Assembly (NCBI GenBank): GCA_035316885.1
Contig: DATHII010000003.1
Location: 1 to 16,691 of the forward strand
From: DASRTE01 sp035316885
GTDB taxonomy: Bacteria > Actinomycetota > Actinomycetes > Jiangellales > Jiangellaceae
Length of the DNA: 16,691 nucleotides
Direction: 5' to 3'
The position numbers and the translations under genes are program-made. The notes under the pieces are model-generated. The model was not told where the DNA came from, ran no database searches, and saw only the letters and a program-made list of their open reading frames with translations. Shown here piece by piece: positions 1-6,782 of the stretch; position 1 is the first letter of the stretch, and every line of letters starts with the position of its first letter.

Positions 1-1010
1 GCGAGCCGGTCCTGGGCCGTCTCCAGCAGGGCGGGTGTCCAGTCGCGATCGACGCGGTAGTGATCGGCGAGGAGCGCCAGCCGTACCGCGGCGGACTCGA
101 CACCGTCAGCGCGTAGCCGGGAGACGAAGACCAGGTTGCCCTCGGACTTCGACATCTTCTCGCCCCCGCAACCGACCATGCCCGCATGGACATAGGCGCG
201 CGCGAACGGCCAGTGGCCGGTGGCGACCTGCGCTTCGGAAGCCGACATGTCGTGGTGCGGAAACACCAGGTCGGTGCCCCCGCCCTGGATGTGCATGCCC
301 TCGCCGAGATGGCCGAGCGCGATAGCCGCGCACTCGACGTGCCAGCCGGGCCGCCCCCGCCCGTACATGCTCTCCCACGCCGGCTCGCCCGGGCGCTCCC
401 GCTGCCAGAGCAGACTGTCCAGCGGATCCTTCTTGCCCGGCCGGTCCGGGTCTCCCCCACGTTCGGCGAACAGCGCGAGCATGGTCTCGCGGGGCAACCC
501 CGAGACCTCGCCGAAATGACGGTCCGACGCGATTGAGAAGTACAGGTCGCCGTCGACCTCGTACACGGCGCCGGCCCCGCGCAACCGGTCGATGAGGTCG
601 ACGACGAGCGGCATCGACTCCACGACGCCCACGAACTGATCGGGCGGCAGGACGCGCAGCCACGCCATGTCGTCACGGAAGAGCTGGATCTGCTCCTGCG
701 CCAGGACTGCCCAGTCCTGACCGATCTGCCCCGCCCGCTCGAGCAGCGGGTCGTCGATGTCCGTCACGTTCTGGACGTAGCGCACCGGCGTCCCGCTGTC
801 CCGCAACGCCCGGTTCAGCACGTCGAAGCCGACGTAGGTAGCCGCGTGGCCGAGATGGGTGGCGTCGTACGGGGTGATGCCGCAGACATACATCCGTGCC
901 GGAAGGTCCGCCGCCGCTGTGCGGAGGCTCCCCGTCGCCGTGTCGTGGACACGGACGGCCTGCCCTCGACCGGCGAGGCCGGCGAGGTGGGGACCGGCCC
1001 ACGCCTGCAC
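1..1010 (-). CDS. mshC: MshC, cysteine:GlcN-Ins ligase (partial, 3' end beyond window)
   Basis: L-cysteine:1D-myo-inosityl 2-amino-2-deoxy-alpha-D-glucopyranoside ligase, the ATP-dependent step that joins cysteine to GlcN-Ins in cytosolic mycothiol synthesis. The frame is open from a GTG at 1010 to the left edge: 336 codons of a family usually about 410 long. It is a cysteinyl-tRNA-synthetase-like class I fold. The HIGH-type motif THLGHA is at residues 51-56, preceded by YVCGITPYD with the zinc-ligand Cys43. WHVEC (Cys227) and PHHD (His252) supply the remaining zinc-site residues, and KMSKS is at 285-289. The N-terminus MQAWAGP is typical of MshC rather than CysS. It lies 36 bp downstream of the SCO1664-family gene on the same strand. 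A TAGGCT hexamer 7 nt before the GTG suggests that it also has its own leaderless transcript. Identification is close to certain; only the exact start is inferred. Confidence 0.95.
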   Translation of the reverse strand, partial: MQAWAGPHLAGLAGRGQAVRVHDTATGSLRTAAADLPARMYVCGITPYDATHLGHAATYVGFDVLNRALRDSGTPVRYVQNVTDIDDPLLERAGQIGQDWAVLAQEQIQLFRDDMAWLRVLPPDQFVGVVESMPLVVDLIDRLRGAGAVYEVDGDLYFSIASDRHFGEVSGLPRETMLALFAERGGDPDRPGKKDPLDSLLWQRERPGEPAWESMYGRGRPGWHVECAAIALGHLGEGMHIQGGGTDLVFPHHDMSASEAQVATGHWPFARAYVHAGMVGCGGEKMSKSEGNLVFVSRLRADGVESAAVRLALLADHYRVDRDWTPALLETAQDRL

Positions 1011-1017
1011 GCCGTCG

Positions 1018-1023
1018 AGCCTA
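1018..1023 (-). promoter_or_regulatory. Candidate -10 box (TAGGCT) for leaderless mshC
   Basis: TAGGCT on the minus strand, with 7 nt between its last T and the GTG of mshC. This fits the TANNNT -10 consensus of actinobacteria with transcription starting at the start codon. No clear -35 is visible. It would give mshC its own promoter within the gene block. Confidence 0.4.
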
Positions 1024-1046
1024 TCCGCCGGTCCGTCGCCCTCCGC

Positions 1047-1835
1047 TCAGAACGGCGGCCAGGGGATCGGGACCCGACCGGTCGCGGGGCCGGGGAACCG
1101 ACCCGACGCGAGCAACCCGTCGACGCGGGCGGCCGTGGCCGCGACCTCGTCCGCGCTCAGCACTGCGGACAGGTCATCGCCGAGGTCGGCGCGCAGCCCC
1201 TGTGCGAGTTCGGTCAGGGCGTCCTGCTCGGCATCAGTGAACGGCTGGCCCGCCCACCCCCACAGCACGGTCCGCAGCTTCGGGTCGACGTGGAAGCAGA
1301 CCCCGTGGTCGACTCCCCACACCGCGGCGTCGGGTGCCACCAGGACGTGCCCGCCCTTGCGGTCAGCGTTGTTGACGACGAGGTCGAACAGCGCCATCCG
1401 CCGCAGCGGCGGATCGTCGGCGTGCACGAGCGCCACCGGCTCGCCGACCTCGTCGACAGCATCGAGCACCCGTACCCATCCATCGGGAACCGCGTCCGGA
1501 GCCACCACGTCGACGAGTTCGGTTCCGTCGTGGTCGATCCACAGCTGACACATGCCCGGCCCGAACGGCCCATCCCGCAGGATGGTCGCCGGGACGAGCC
1601 GCCAGCCCGCGGCCTCCGACACGAGGTACGCCGCGACCTCGCGCGCCGCCAGGGTGCCGTCGGGGAAGTCCCACAGCGGCCGCTCCCCCGCCACCGGCTT
1701 GTACACACAGCGCAGCTCACCTGCGCCGTCGGAGCCGCGCAAGCGGCACAGAAGGGTCGCGTTCGAGGCCACCACGAGCCGACCCTCCACGGTCAGCTCG
1801 CCGTCCCTCAGCAGGGCGGGCACCGGGGAAGCCAC
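1047..1835 (-). CDS. SCO1664-family protein, phosphatidylinositol-kinase-like fold
   Basis: 262 aa from a GTG at 1835 that shares its first G with the TAG stop of the DUF3090 gene; a GGAG lies just upstream. This start removes an N-terminal extension reaching to 1913 that would overlap the DUF3090 tail. The protein matches the actinobacterial SCO1664 family, which resembles PI3/4-kinase and HipA-like kinases. Visible landmarks are Lys46 in VYKP followed by GERPLWDFP, Glu66 in AAREVA, a catalytic-loop-like LFDLVVNNADRKGGH (149-163) and a DFG-like WGVDHG (173-178). These suggest that the ATP- and Mg-binding residues are intact. The substrate is unknown. It sits between DUF3090 and mshC in a conserved block, so a role linked to mycothiol or inositol metabolism is possible but not shown. 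Confidence 0.85.
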   Translation of the reverse strand: MASPVPALLRDGELTVEGRLVVASNATLLCRLRGSDGAGELRCVYKPVAGERPLWDFPDGTLAAREVAAYLVSEAAGWRLVPATILRDGPFGPGMCQLWIDHDGTELVDVVAPDAVPDGWVRVLDAVDEVGEPVALVHADDPPLRRMALFDLVVNNADRKGGHVLVAPDAAVWGVDHGVCFHVDPKLRTVLWGWAGQPFTDAEQDALTELAQGLRADLGDDLSAVLSADEVAATAARVDGLLASGRFPGPATGRVPIPWPPF

Positions 1836-2407
1836 TAGCTCCGGCGCCGGTAGCCGTTCTGCCGGGGGCAGATGTGACCCTCCGGGTCGAGCGGGAGCGC
1901 GCACAGCGGGCAAAGCGGCCGGCCGGCCGCCACCAGCGCCTGCGTGCGCTGGACGAACGCACGCGCAGAGGCACCTGAGATGCGCACGACCATCAGATCA
2001 CGGTCGTCGGGCTCGTCCACAGCCTCCGGCTCGGGGTCGTCACCCTCCTCGGCCTGCCTGACCGCGAAGGCCTCGATGACCACCCGGTCGTCCGCGCCGT
2101 CCCAGGCGAGTGTCAGCGTGCCGACGCGGAACTCCTCGACGATCGGCTGGTCGAGCGGGTCGAGGTCCTCGAGCTCCGCCGGCGCCAGCGCCGGGACCGG
2201 GGCCGCCCCTGCCGAACGCCGCACGACCTCGTCGAGGAGTGCGTCCAGGCGCTCCGCCAGCAGCGAGACCTGCTCCTTCTCGACCACGACGCTCGCCAAC
2301 CGCGCGGCGTCGCGGGCCTGGAGGAAGAACGTGCGCTGGCCCGGCTCGCCGACGGTGCCGACGACGAAGCGTTCCGGCGGATCGAAAGCGAAGACCTGGC
2401 GTGGCAC
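1835..2407 (-). CDS. DUF3090 family protein
   Basis: 190 aa from a GTG at 2407, giving the N-terminus MPRQVFAFDPPERFVVGTVG that is characteristic of the family, whose members are also about 190 aa. The longer open frame upstream lies under the phosphatase gene and is not used. The C-terminus carries CPLC (Cys166, Cys169) and HICPRQNGY (His178, Cys180), which looks like a small zinc knuckle. A variable acidic stretch (119-137) separates the two conserved parts. There is no signal peptide or membrane segment. The function is unknown. It starts 10 bp after the phosphatase stop, and its own stop overlaps the SCO1664 start, so the three genes are translationally close. TAGGGT, 7 nt before the GTG, could make it leaderless, although its TAG is also the upstream stop codon. 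Confidence 0.88.
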   Translation of the reverse strand: MPRQVFAFDPPERFVVGTVGEPGQRTFFLQARDAARLASVVVEKEQVSLLAERLDALLDEVVRRSAGAAPVPALAPAELEDLDPLDQPIVEEFRVGTLTLAWDGADDRVVIEAFAVRQAEEGDDPEPEAVDEPDDRDLMVVRISGASARAFVQRTQALVAAGRPLCPLCALPLDPEGHICPRQNGYRRRS

Positions 2408-2414
2408 GGCTTCG

Positions 2415-2420
2415 ACCCTA
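2415..2420 (-). promoter_or_regulatory. Candidate -10 box (TAGGGT) before the DUF3090 gene
   Basis: TAGGGT lies 7 nt before the GTG of the DUF3090 gene on the minus strand. It matches TANNNT, but its TAG doubles as the stop of the preceding gene, which lowers its weight. Confidence 0.28.
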
Positions 2421-3116
2421 CGACGTTCCCGTGGTGCCGCCCACCGTCGCGCGATTCGACGCCGGCCGCCGGCGCCGACCCCGCCGACCCAGTCCGGACA
2501 GGTCACCGCCGGTGTCGTTGAGGCGGACGACGAACGGACGCAGGTCGGTGTAGTCGACGATCGTGACCGAGCCCGGGTCGACCACCAGGCGCTGGAAGAG
2601 ATCGAGATGCAGGCCGAGGGCATCGGCCACCACGGCCTTGATCACGTCACCGTGCGAAACCGCTGCCCACACCGCGTGTGCGCCCGCGGCTACGGCGACC
2701 CGGGCGTCGTGTGAACGCACCGCCTCGACCGCCCGGGCCTGGACGGCGCGCAGGGACTCGCCACCGGGAAAGGTGGCGGCCGACGGAGTGGCCTGCACGA
2801 CCTTCCAGAGCTTCTCCCGGACGAGCTTCGCGAGCGGGCGACCGGTCCAGTCGCCGTAGTCGCACTCGGTGAGCCGGTCGTCGAACTCCACGGCGGGCGC
2901 GCCACCGTCAGCGGCAAGGGCCGTTGCGGTGTCGTGGCAGCGCTCCAGCGGGCTCGATACCAGCGCCGCGAGCTTCACCCCCGCCAGCCTCAGAGCGAGT
3001 GACCGCGCCTGCTCACGACCGACCTCGTCGAGCTGCGTTCCCGGGGCCCGGCCGGCCAGGACGCCGGACGAATTCGCGTCGGTGCGACCATGACGGACGA
3101 GCAGGACGGTCGGCAC
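2418..3116 (-). CDS. Histidine phosphatase superfamily, MSMEG_4193-type 'putative phosphomutase'
   Basis: 232 aa from a GTG at 3116. The N-terminal LLVRHGRT places the phosphohistidine His9 between Arg8 and Gly10. SPLERC supplies Arg59, DRLTECDYGDW gives the catalytic acid Glu84, and AVSHGD gives the second His155, so the whole phosphatase/mutase site is present. The last 30 residues are Arg/Gly-rich and look disordered. The family is widespread next to DUF3090, SCO1664 and mshC in Actinobacteria. As I recall, its mycobacterial counterpart (Rv2135c) behaves as a phosphatase rather than a mutase. The substrate is not established. It is the first gene of the minus-strand block and is divergent from the M23 peptidase gene. 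TAGGCT 6 nt before the GTG suggests a leaderless mRNA. Confidence 0.88.
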   Translation of the reverse strand: MPTVLLVRHGRTDANSSGVLAGRAPGTQLDEVGREQARSLALRLAGVKLAALVSSPLERCHDTATALAADGGAPAVEFDDRLTECDYGDWTGRPLAKLVREKLWKVVQATPSAATFPGGESLRAVQARAVEAVRSHDARVAVAAGAHAVWAAVSHGDVIKAVVADALGLHLDLFQRLVVDPGSVTIVDYTDLRPFVVRLNDTGGDLSGLGRRGRRRRPASNRATVGGTTGTS

Positions 3117-3277
3117 ACGCCGAGCCTACGGAAGAGTCGGCACGTGGCACGCCACACGCCCGCTGCGCGCTGTCCGTCACCCTTTCGCGGATCACGCCGT
3201 GCGACGAGACGCATACCAGGGCATGATGAACTACGCACGCGGTCATGCCCCGATCCGGAGGGAGATCAGGGTCGACG
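3117..3277. promoter_or_regulatory. Divergent intergenic region, phosphatase block / M23 peptidase
   Basis: 161 bp between divergent starts. On the minus strand it holds TAGGCT (3123-3128), 6 nt before the phosphatase GTG, and a short inverted repeat GTGGC-AC-GCCAC (3144-3155) just upstream, about where a -35 or operator would lie. On the plus strand GGAGGGAG (3257-3264) and CAGG (3267-3270) are possible ribosome-binding sequences for the ATG at 3278. No convincing plus-strand -35/-10 pair is seen. Confidence 0.4.
3123..3128 (-). promoter_or_regulatory. Candidate -10 box (TAGGCT) for the phosphatase-DUF3090-SCO1664-mshC block
   Basis: TAGGCT, then 6 nt, then the GTG of the histidine-phosphatase gene. 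It is the same hexamer as before mshC and is positioned for a leaderless transcript. No ribosome-binding sequence is apparent before this start. Confidence 0.45.
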
Positions 3278-4726
3278 ATGTGGATCCCCGGTAGGCGAGC
3301 GACCGCCGGCGCGGCCGCCGCCGCGGTGTGCGCCCTGGTCTGGTCCGCACCCTCTCTTGCGGCGGCGCAGACGGAGCCTGCGCCCTCCCCGACATCGTTG
3401 CCGGAGCCCTCCCCCGAGCCGACGCCGTCCCCGCCGGCTCCCACACCCACTCCCACACCCACATCCCCACCGCCCGCGCCCGCCCCACCGCCCGCGTCAC
3501 CGACCGCACCGTCCGCACCGACCGCACCGACCATCAACGCTCCGGCGGTGCCACGGACCGTCGCACCCGACAACTACCGCGATGACACCGACCCCCTCGG
3601 TGACCACGCCCACGACGTCATGTCGGCACACTCGATGGCGGTTGTAGAAGCCGAGGCGCTGCTCGAGCAGGCACTGGCCGAGCTCGGCACCGCGCAGGCG
3701 GCGGTCGTCAAGGCCCAGGCGGACGCCGAGGTGGCCCGGACGGCGCTCGAGGAGGCGCGCCGGGCCGTCGACGTTGCTGTCGAGGAGGAGAGCCGTGCCA
3801 TGCGCGAACTCTCCGAGATCGTCCAGCGGATCGCCGATGCCCGGCACGATCTCGGCGCCGTGGCCCGCGACGCGTACCAGGGCCTGTCCATGGCGACCCT
3901 GTCGGTCGTGCTCGACGCGGACACGCCCGCCGAGTACGCCGACAGCTACGTCGGCGTACGCAGTGTCCTGCGGGCCGGTGACGCCGCCTTGGGCCAGCTC
4001 GCGGTCGAACAGGCCGACCTGCTCGACGCCCGGCAGAAGCTGCGCGCCATCCGCGAGAGCAAAGAGGAACTCGCCGAGGCCGCCGCCACCGCGGTCACGG
4101 CGAAAGAGGCCGCCGTGACCGCCGCTGTCGCCGCGCAACGCGACCTCGACGAGGCCGCCGCCGTTCGGCTCGACGCCCTGCGCGCCGCCGAGGAGGCGCG
4201 ACAACGCGATTACGAGCGCTACCAGGAGTTCCTCGCCGTGTCCGAGGCGCTCCGCCCGATGATCGTCGACCTGTCCGCCCTGCTCGTGCAGACGTCGGCC
4301 ACGGTGTTCGGCACCGGCAGGTTCGTCCGACCCGGCACCGGCGAGGTCACGTCGGAGTTCGGCATCCGGCGGCATCCGATCACCGGGGTGGTCAAGCTCC
4401 ACACGGGAACCGACATCGGGCGCGGCGACGGATTCGTCTACGCCGCCGACGCAGGCACCGTCGTCAAGGCGGAGTGGAACCGCGCGTACGGCTTCATGAC
4501 GGTCATCGACCACGGTCGTGGCGTCACGACGCTGTACGGCCACCAGGCCGCGATGTATGTGCAGGCGGGCCACCGCGTCGGCCAAGGCACTCGGATCGGC
4601 GTCATCGGCTCGACCGGATACTCCACCGGCCCGCACCTGCATTTCGAGGTCCGTCGAGACGGCGAGCCGATCGACCCGTGGCCGCTGATCGCCCTTTCTC
4701 CGCTGCCTGCAGGTGCTGCCCGCTGA
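3278..4726 (+). CDS. Secreted M23 (LytM-type) peptidoglycan endopeptidase with coiled coil
   Basis: 482 aa from the ATG at 3278, chosen because it begins a clean signal peptide (MWIPGRRATAG, Ala-rich core, cleavage near residues 30-31) and follows Shine-Dalgarno-like sequence. The in-frame ATG at 3245 has none. Layout: signal 1-31; Pro/Ser/Thr/Ala-rich spacer about 33-93; long Ala/Glu-rich coiled coil about 115-325; M23 domain about 345-470. The zinc site is visible as His375-x3-Asp379 (HTGTD) and HLH (His453, His455), with YGH (His422) also conserved, so the enzyme should be active or self-regulated rather than degenerate. The architecture resembles EnvC/NlpD- or RipA-like wall hydrolases in which a coiled coil restrains the peptidase. 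It converges with uppP, with only 12 bp between the stops, so two wall-related genes are neighbours. Confidence 0.92.
   Translation: MWIPGRRATAGAAAAAVCALVWSAPSLAAAQTEPAPSPTSLPEPSPEPTPSPPAPTPTPTPTSPPPAPAPPPASPTAPSAPTAPTINAPAVPRTVAPDNYRDDTDPLGDHAHDVMSAHSMAVVEAEALLEQALAELGTAQAAVVKAQADAEVARTALEEARRAVDVAVEEESRAMRELSEIVQRIADARHDLGAVARDAYQGLSMATLSVVLDADTPAEYADSYVGVRSVLRAGDAALGQLAVEQADLLDARQKLRAIRESKEELAEAAATAVTAKEAAVTAAVAAQRDLDEAAAVRLDALRAAEEARQRDYERYQEFLAVSEALRPMIVDLSALLVQTSATVFGTGRFVRPGTGEVTSEFGIRRHPITGVVKLHTGTDIGRGDGFVYAADAGTVVKAEWNRAYGFMTVIDHGRGVTTLYGHQAAMYVQAGHRVGQGTRIGVIGSTGYSTGPHLHFEVRRDGEPIDPWPLIALSPLPAGAAR
3371..3556 (+). repeat. Low-complexity Pro/Thr/Ser/Ala coding tract in the M23 gene
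   Basis: C-rich sequence with short imperfect iterations of CCCACAC and of CACCGACCG-like units. It encodes the proline-rich spacer (about residues 33-93) between the signal peptide and the coiled coil. It probably spans or anchors in the cell wall, and its length may vary between strains. Confidence 0.7.
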
Positions 4727-4738
4727 CCACACCAGCCT

Positions 4739-5578
4739 TCACGCGTCGATCACGCCGCCGGCAGCCAGCCCCAGCACCAGCACGCCCAGCGCGATCCGGT
4801 ACACCACGAACGGCGCGTAGGAACGGTGCTCGAGCCACCGGAACAACCACGCGATCACCGCGTAGCCGACCGCGAAGGCAACGGCCGTAGCGAGCAGGAG
4901 CGGTCCGAGACCGTACTCGCTGCCTTCGGCGAGCGCGGCGGGCCACTCGAACAGGCCAGCCCCCAAGACGGCCGGGATTGCCAGGAGGAAAGCGAAGCGG
5001 GCGCACGCCGCCCGCTCGTACCCCAGGAACAGGCCCATGCTGATCGTCGCCCCCGAGCGTGAGACGCCAGGGACCACGGCCAGCGCCTGGGCGATGCCGA
5101 AAGCAACCGCGTGCGGCAGCGTCAGCGACTCGATCGGACGGTTGATCGCGCCCACCCGGTCGGCGACACCGAGGATCACTCCCAGGGCCACCAACGTCGT
5201 CCCGATGACCCACAGCGAACGGAAGTCGTCCTCGATGACGTCCTTGAGGGCGAGGCCCACCACGACGATCGGCAGGGAACCGGCGATGACATACCAACCC
5301 ATCCGGGCGTCATGGGGATCCCAGTCGCCGGCGCGGTCCGCGCCGCGGGCGAGCAGTGAGCGGGCCCATGCGCCGACGATGCGCCAGATGTCCTTGGCGA
5401 AGTAGAGGATGACGGCGGTCTCGGTGCCGATCTGGACGACGGCGGTGAACGCGGCGCCGGGGTCGTCCCACCCCAATAGCTCGGGGTAGATCCGCAGGTG
5501 GGCGCTGGACGAGATCGGCAGGAACTCCGTCAGCCCCTGGAGCACGCCGAGGACGACGGCCTGGACCCACTCGGTCAC
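4739..5578 (-). CDS. uppP: Undecaprenyl-diphosphate phosphatase (BacA/UppP)
   Basis: 279 aa integral membrane enzyme that recycles undecaprenyl diphosphate to the monophosphate carrier used for peptidoglycan and other envelope polymers. It is the classical low-level bacitracin resistance determinant. Signature regions are LTEFLPISSSAHLRI (16-30, with catalytic Glu18, the Ser cluster and His27) and PGVSRSGATIS (170-180, with Arg174). Several hydrophobic helices follow, including FAFLLAIPAVLGAGLF (195-210). The length is normal for the family (about 270-280). The start is a GTG at 5578 whose GTGA overlaps the TGA of the F420-type oxidoreductase gene, so the two are translationally coupled. This is an odd pairing of a wall-lipid enzyme with a redox enzyme. 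Confidence 0.95.
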   Translation of the reverse strand: MTEWVQAVVLGVLQGLTEFLPISSSAHLRIYPELLGWDDPGAAFTAVVQIGTETAVILYFAKDIWRIVGAWARSLLARGADRAGDWDPHDARMGWYVIAGSLPIVVVGLALKDVIEDDFRSLWVIGTTLVALGVILGVADRVGAINRPIESLTLPHAVAFGIAQALAVVPGVSRSGATISMGLFLGYERAACARFAFLLAIPAVLGAGLFEWPAALAEGSEYGLGPLLLATAVAFAVGYAVIAWLFRWLEHRSYAPFVVYRIALGVLVLGLAAGGVIDA

Positions 5579-6633
5579 CCCGGGTCACCGGCCAGGCCGG
5601 CCGCCTCCACCGCGTCCACCAACGTCCGCAGATGCGATACGCGCTCCTCGACGCTGCCCTGGTTGACCGCCACTGACAGCGTCGTGACACCGGAGTCCGC
5701 ATAGGCGTGCAGCCGGTCGCGGATCCGCTCGGCCGGCCCGATCAGCGCGGTCCGGTCGACGAACTCGAACGGTACGGCCTCGGCGGCCTCGCGGTGCCTG
5801 CGGTCGAGGAAGAGGTCCTGCACCCGCTTGGCCGCCTCGGCGTATCCCATTCGAACCGCGAGCTGGTTGTAGAAGTTCTGCCGGCGGCTGCCCATTCCGC
5901 CCAGGTAGAGGGCCGAGTAATTGCGCACCGGCGCTGCGCAGGCCTCGAGATCGTCCCCCACCACGACAGGAACGGTCGGGACGACGTCGAAGCCCGCCAT
6001 CGTGAGACCTGCCGCTGCGCGCCCGCTGCGGACGTGGCCCAACGAGTCGGCGGTGAGCTCGGGAGCGAAGAAGATCGCCAACCACCCGTCGGCGATGGCA
6101 CCGGCGAGCTCGAGGTTCCGCGGGCCGACGGCGGCGAGGTAGACGGGAATGCGCTCGCGTACCGGATGAACCGTGAGCTGTAGTGCCTTGCCGGGTCCAT
6201 CGGGTAGCGGGAGCGTCCAGTGCTCACCCTCGTAGGCGAGCCGTCCGCGGCTGAGGGCGGTGCGGACGATCTCGACGTACTCGCGGGTGCGGCCGAGCGG
6301 CTTGTCGAAGCGCACCCCGTGCCAGCCTTCGGACACCTGCGGACCGGACACGCCCAGGCCGAGGCGGAACCGCCCGCCGGACAGGCCGTCCAGGGTGGCC
6401 GCCGTCATTGCCGTGCAGGCGGGCGTCCGGGCGGGGATCTGCATGACGGCGCTGCCGACGTCGATCCGCTCGGTCTGCGCGGCGACCCAGGACAGCACGG
6501 TCGGGGCGTCGGACCCGTACGCCTCGGCCGCCCAGACCACCGAGTACCCCAGCCGGTCGGCCTCCCTGGCCAGCACGAGGTTGTCGCGGTCGCCCCCGGA
6601 GCCCCAGTAGCCGAGGTTGAGCCCGAGCCGCAT
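5575..6633 (-). CDS. LLM-class F420-dependent oxidoreductase (Rv3520c-like)
   Basis: 352 aa TIM-barrel enzyme of the luciferase-like superfamily, predicted to use coenzyme F420 rather than FMN. The N-terminus MRLGLNLGYWGSGG, then EADRLGYSVVWAAEAYG (24-40) and LDGLSGGRFRLGLGVSG (81-97), are typical of the Rv3520c-type subfamily. The substrate is unknown. The ATG at 6633 is preceded by a strong Shine-Dalgarno AAGGAGG (6640-6646) with 6 nt spacing. The much longer open frame upstream to 7167 runs antisense to the aldo/keto reductase gene and is rejected. It is the first gene of a two-gene operon with uppP (4-bp GTGA overlap) and is divergent from the aldo/keto reductase. The family call is firm, while F420 use and the exact subfamily are inferred from sequence style. 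Confidence 0.9.
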   Translation of the reverse strand: MRLGLNLGYWGSGGDRDNLVLAREADRLGYSVVWAAEAYGSDAPTVLSWVAAQTERIDVGSAVMQIPARTPACTAMTAATLDGLSGGRFRLGLGVSGPQVSEGWHGVRFDKPLGRTREYVEIVRTALSRGRLAYEGEHWTLPLPDGPGKALQLTVHPVRERIPVYLAAVGPRNLELAGAIADGWLAIFFAPELTADSLGHVRSGRAAAGLTMAGFDVVPTVPVVVGDDLEACAAPVRNYSALYLGGMGSRRQNFYNQLAVRMGYAEAAKRVQDLFLDRRHREAAEAVPFEFVDRTALIGPAERIRDRLHAYADSGVTTLSVAVNQGSVEERVSHLRTLVDAVEAAGLAGDPG

Positions 6634-6639
6634 CGTTCC

Positions 6640-6646
6640 CCTCCTT
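6640..6646 (-). promoter_or_regulatory. Strong ribosome-binding site of the LLM oxidoreductase gene
   Basis: AAGGAGG on the minus strand, 6 nt before the ATG at 6633. It fixes the start and is the best Shine-Dalgarno sequence in the window, in contrast to the leaderless-looking gene divergent from it. Confidence 0.8.
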
Positions 6647-6670
6647 GGCGGGTCCAGGGCCCCGCCGCGC

Positions 6671-6701
6671 CGGACCGGATCGATCGGTCCGCGCGACTCT
6701 A
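6671..6701 (-). promoter_or_regulatory. Candidate promoter -10 (TAGAGT) with inverted repeat at the start-site region
   Basis: On the minus strand TAGAGT (6696-6701) could be a -10, giving a leader of about 55-60 nt before the LLM gene. Immediately downstream is a perfect inverted repeat, CGGACCG (6671-6677), a 7-nt spacer GATCGAT, and CGGTCCG (6685-6691). It lies just where transcription would begin, so it could be a repressor operator or a leader hairpin. Confidence 0.35.
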
Positions 6702-6770
6702 CCGGCGCTCTCGGCTCGACCCGGCGCGACCCGGGCGGCCGGTCGCAGCCCGTTCCCGCGAGCGGCTGGA

Positions 6771-6776
6771 TAATCT
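6771..6776 (+). promoter_or_regulatory. Candidate -10 box (TAATCT) for a leaderless aldo/keto reductase mRNA
   Basis: TAATCT, 6 nt, then the GTG at 6783. There is no Shine-Dalgarno sequence before this GTG, so a leaderless transcript is the simplest reading. Confidence 0.45.
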
Positions 6777-6782
6777 CCGGCC

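Noticed and set aside
846..1838. Plus-strand open frame of 330 codons
   Set aside because: Antisense to mshC and the SCO1664-family gene; its sequence is Arg/Pro/His-rich shadow translation.
1836..1913. Longer N-terminus for the SCO1664-family protein
   Set aside because: It would overlap the conserved zinc-knuckle end of DUF3090. The GTG at 1835 gives a one-base stop/start overlap and a family-like length.
3497..4732. Minus-strand open frame of 411 codons
   Set aside because: Antisense shadow of the M23 peptidase gene, including its coiled-coil and catalytic regions.
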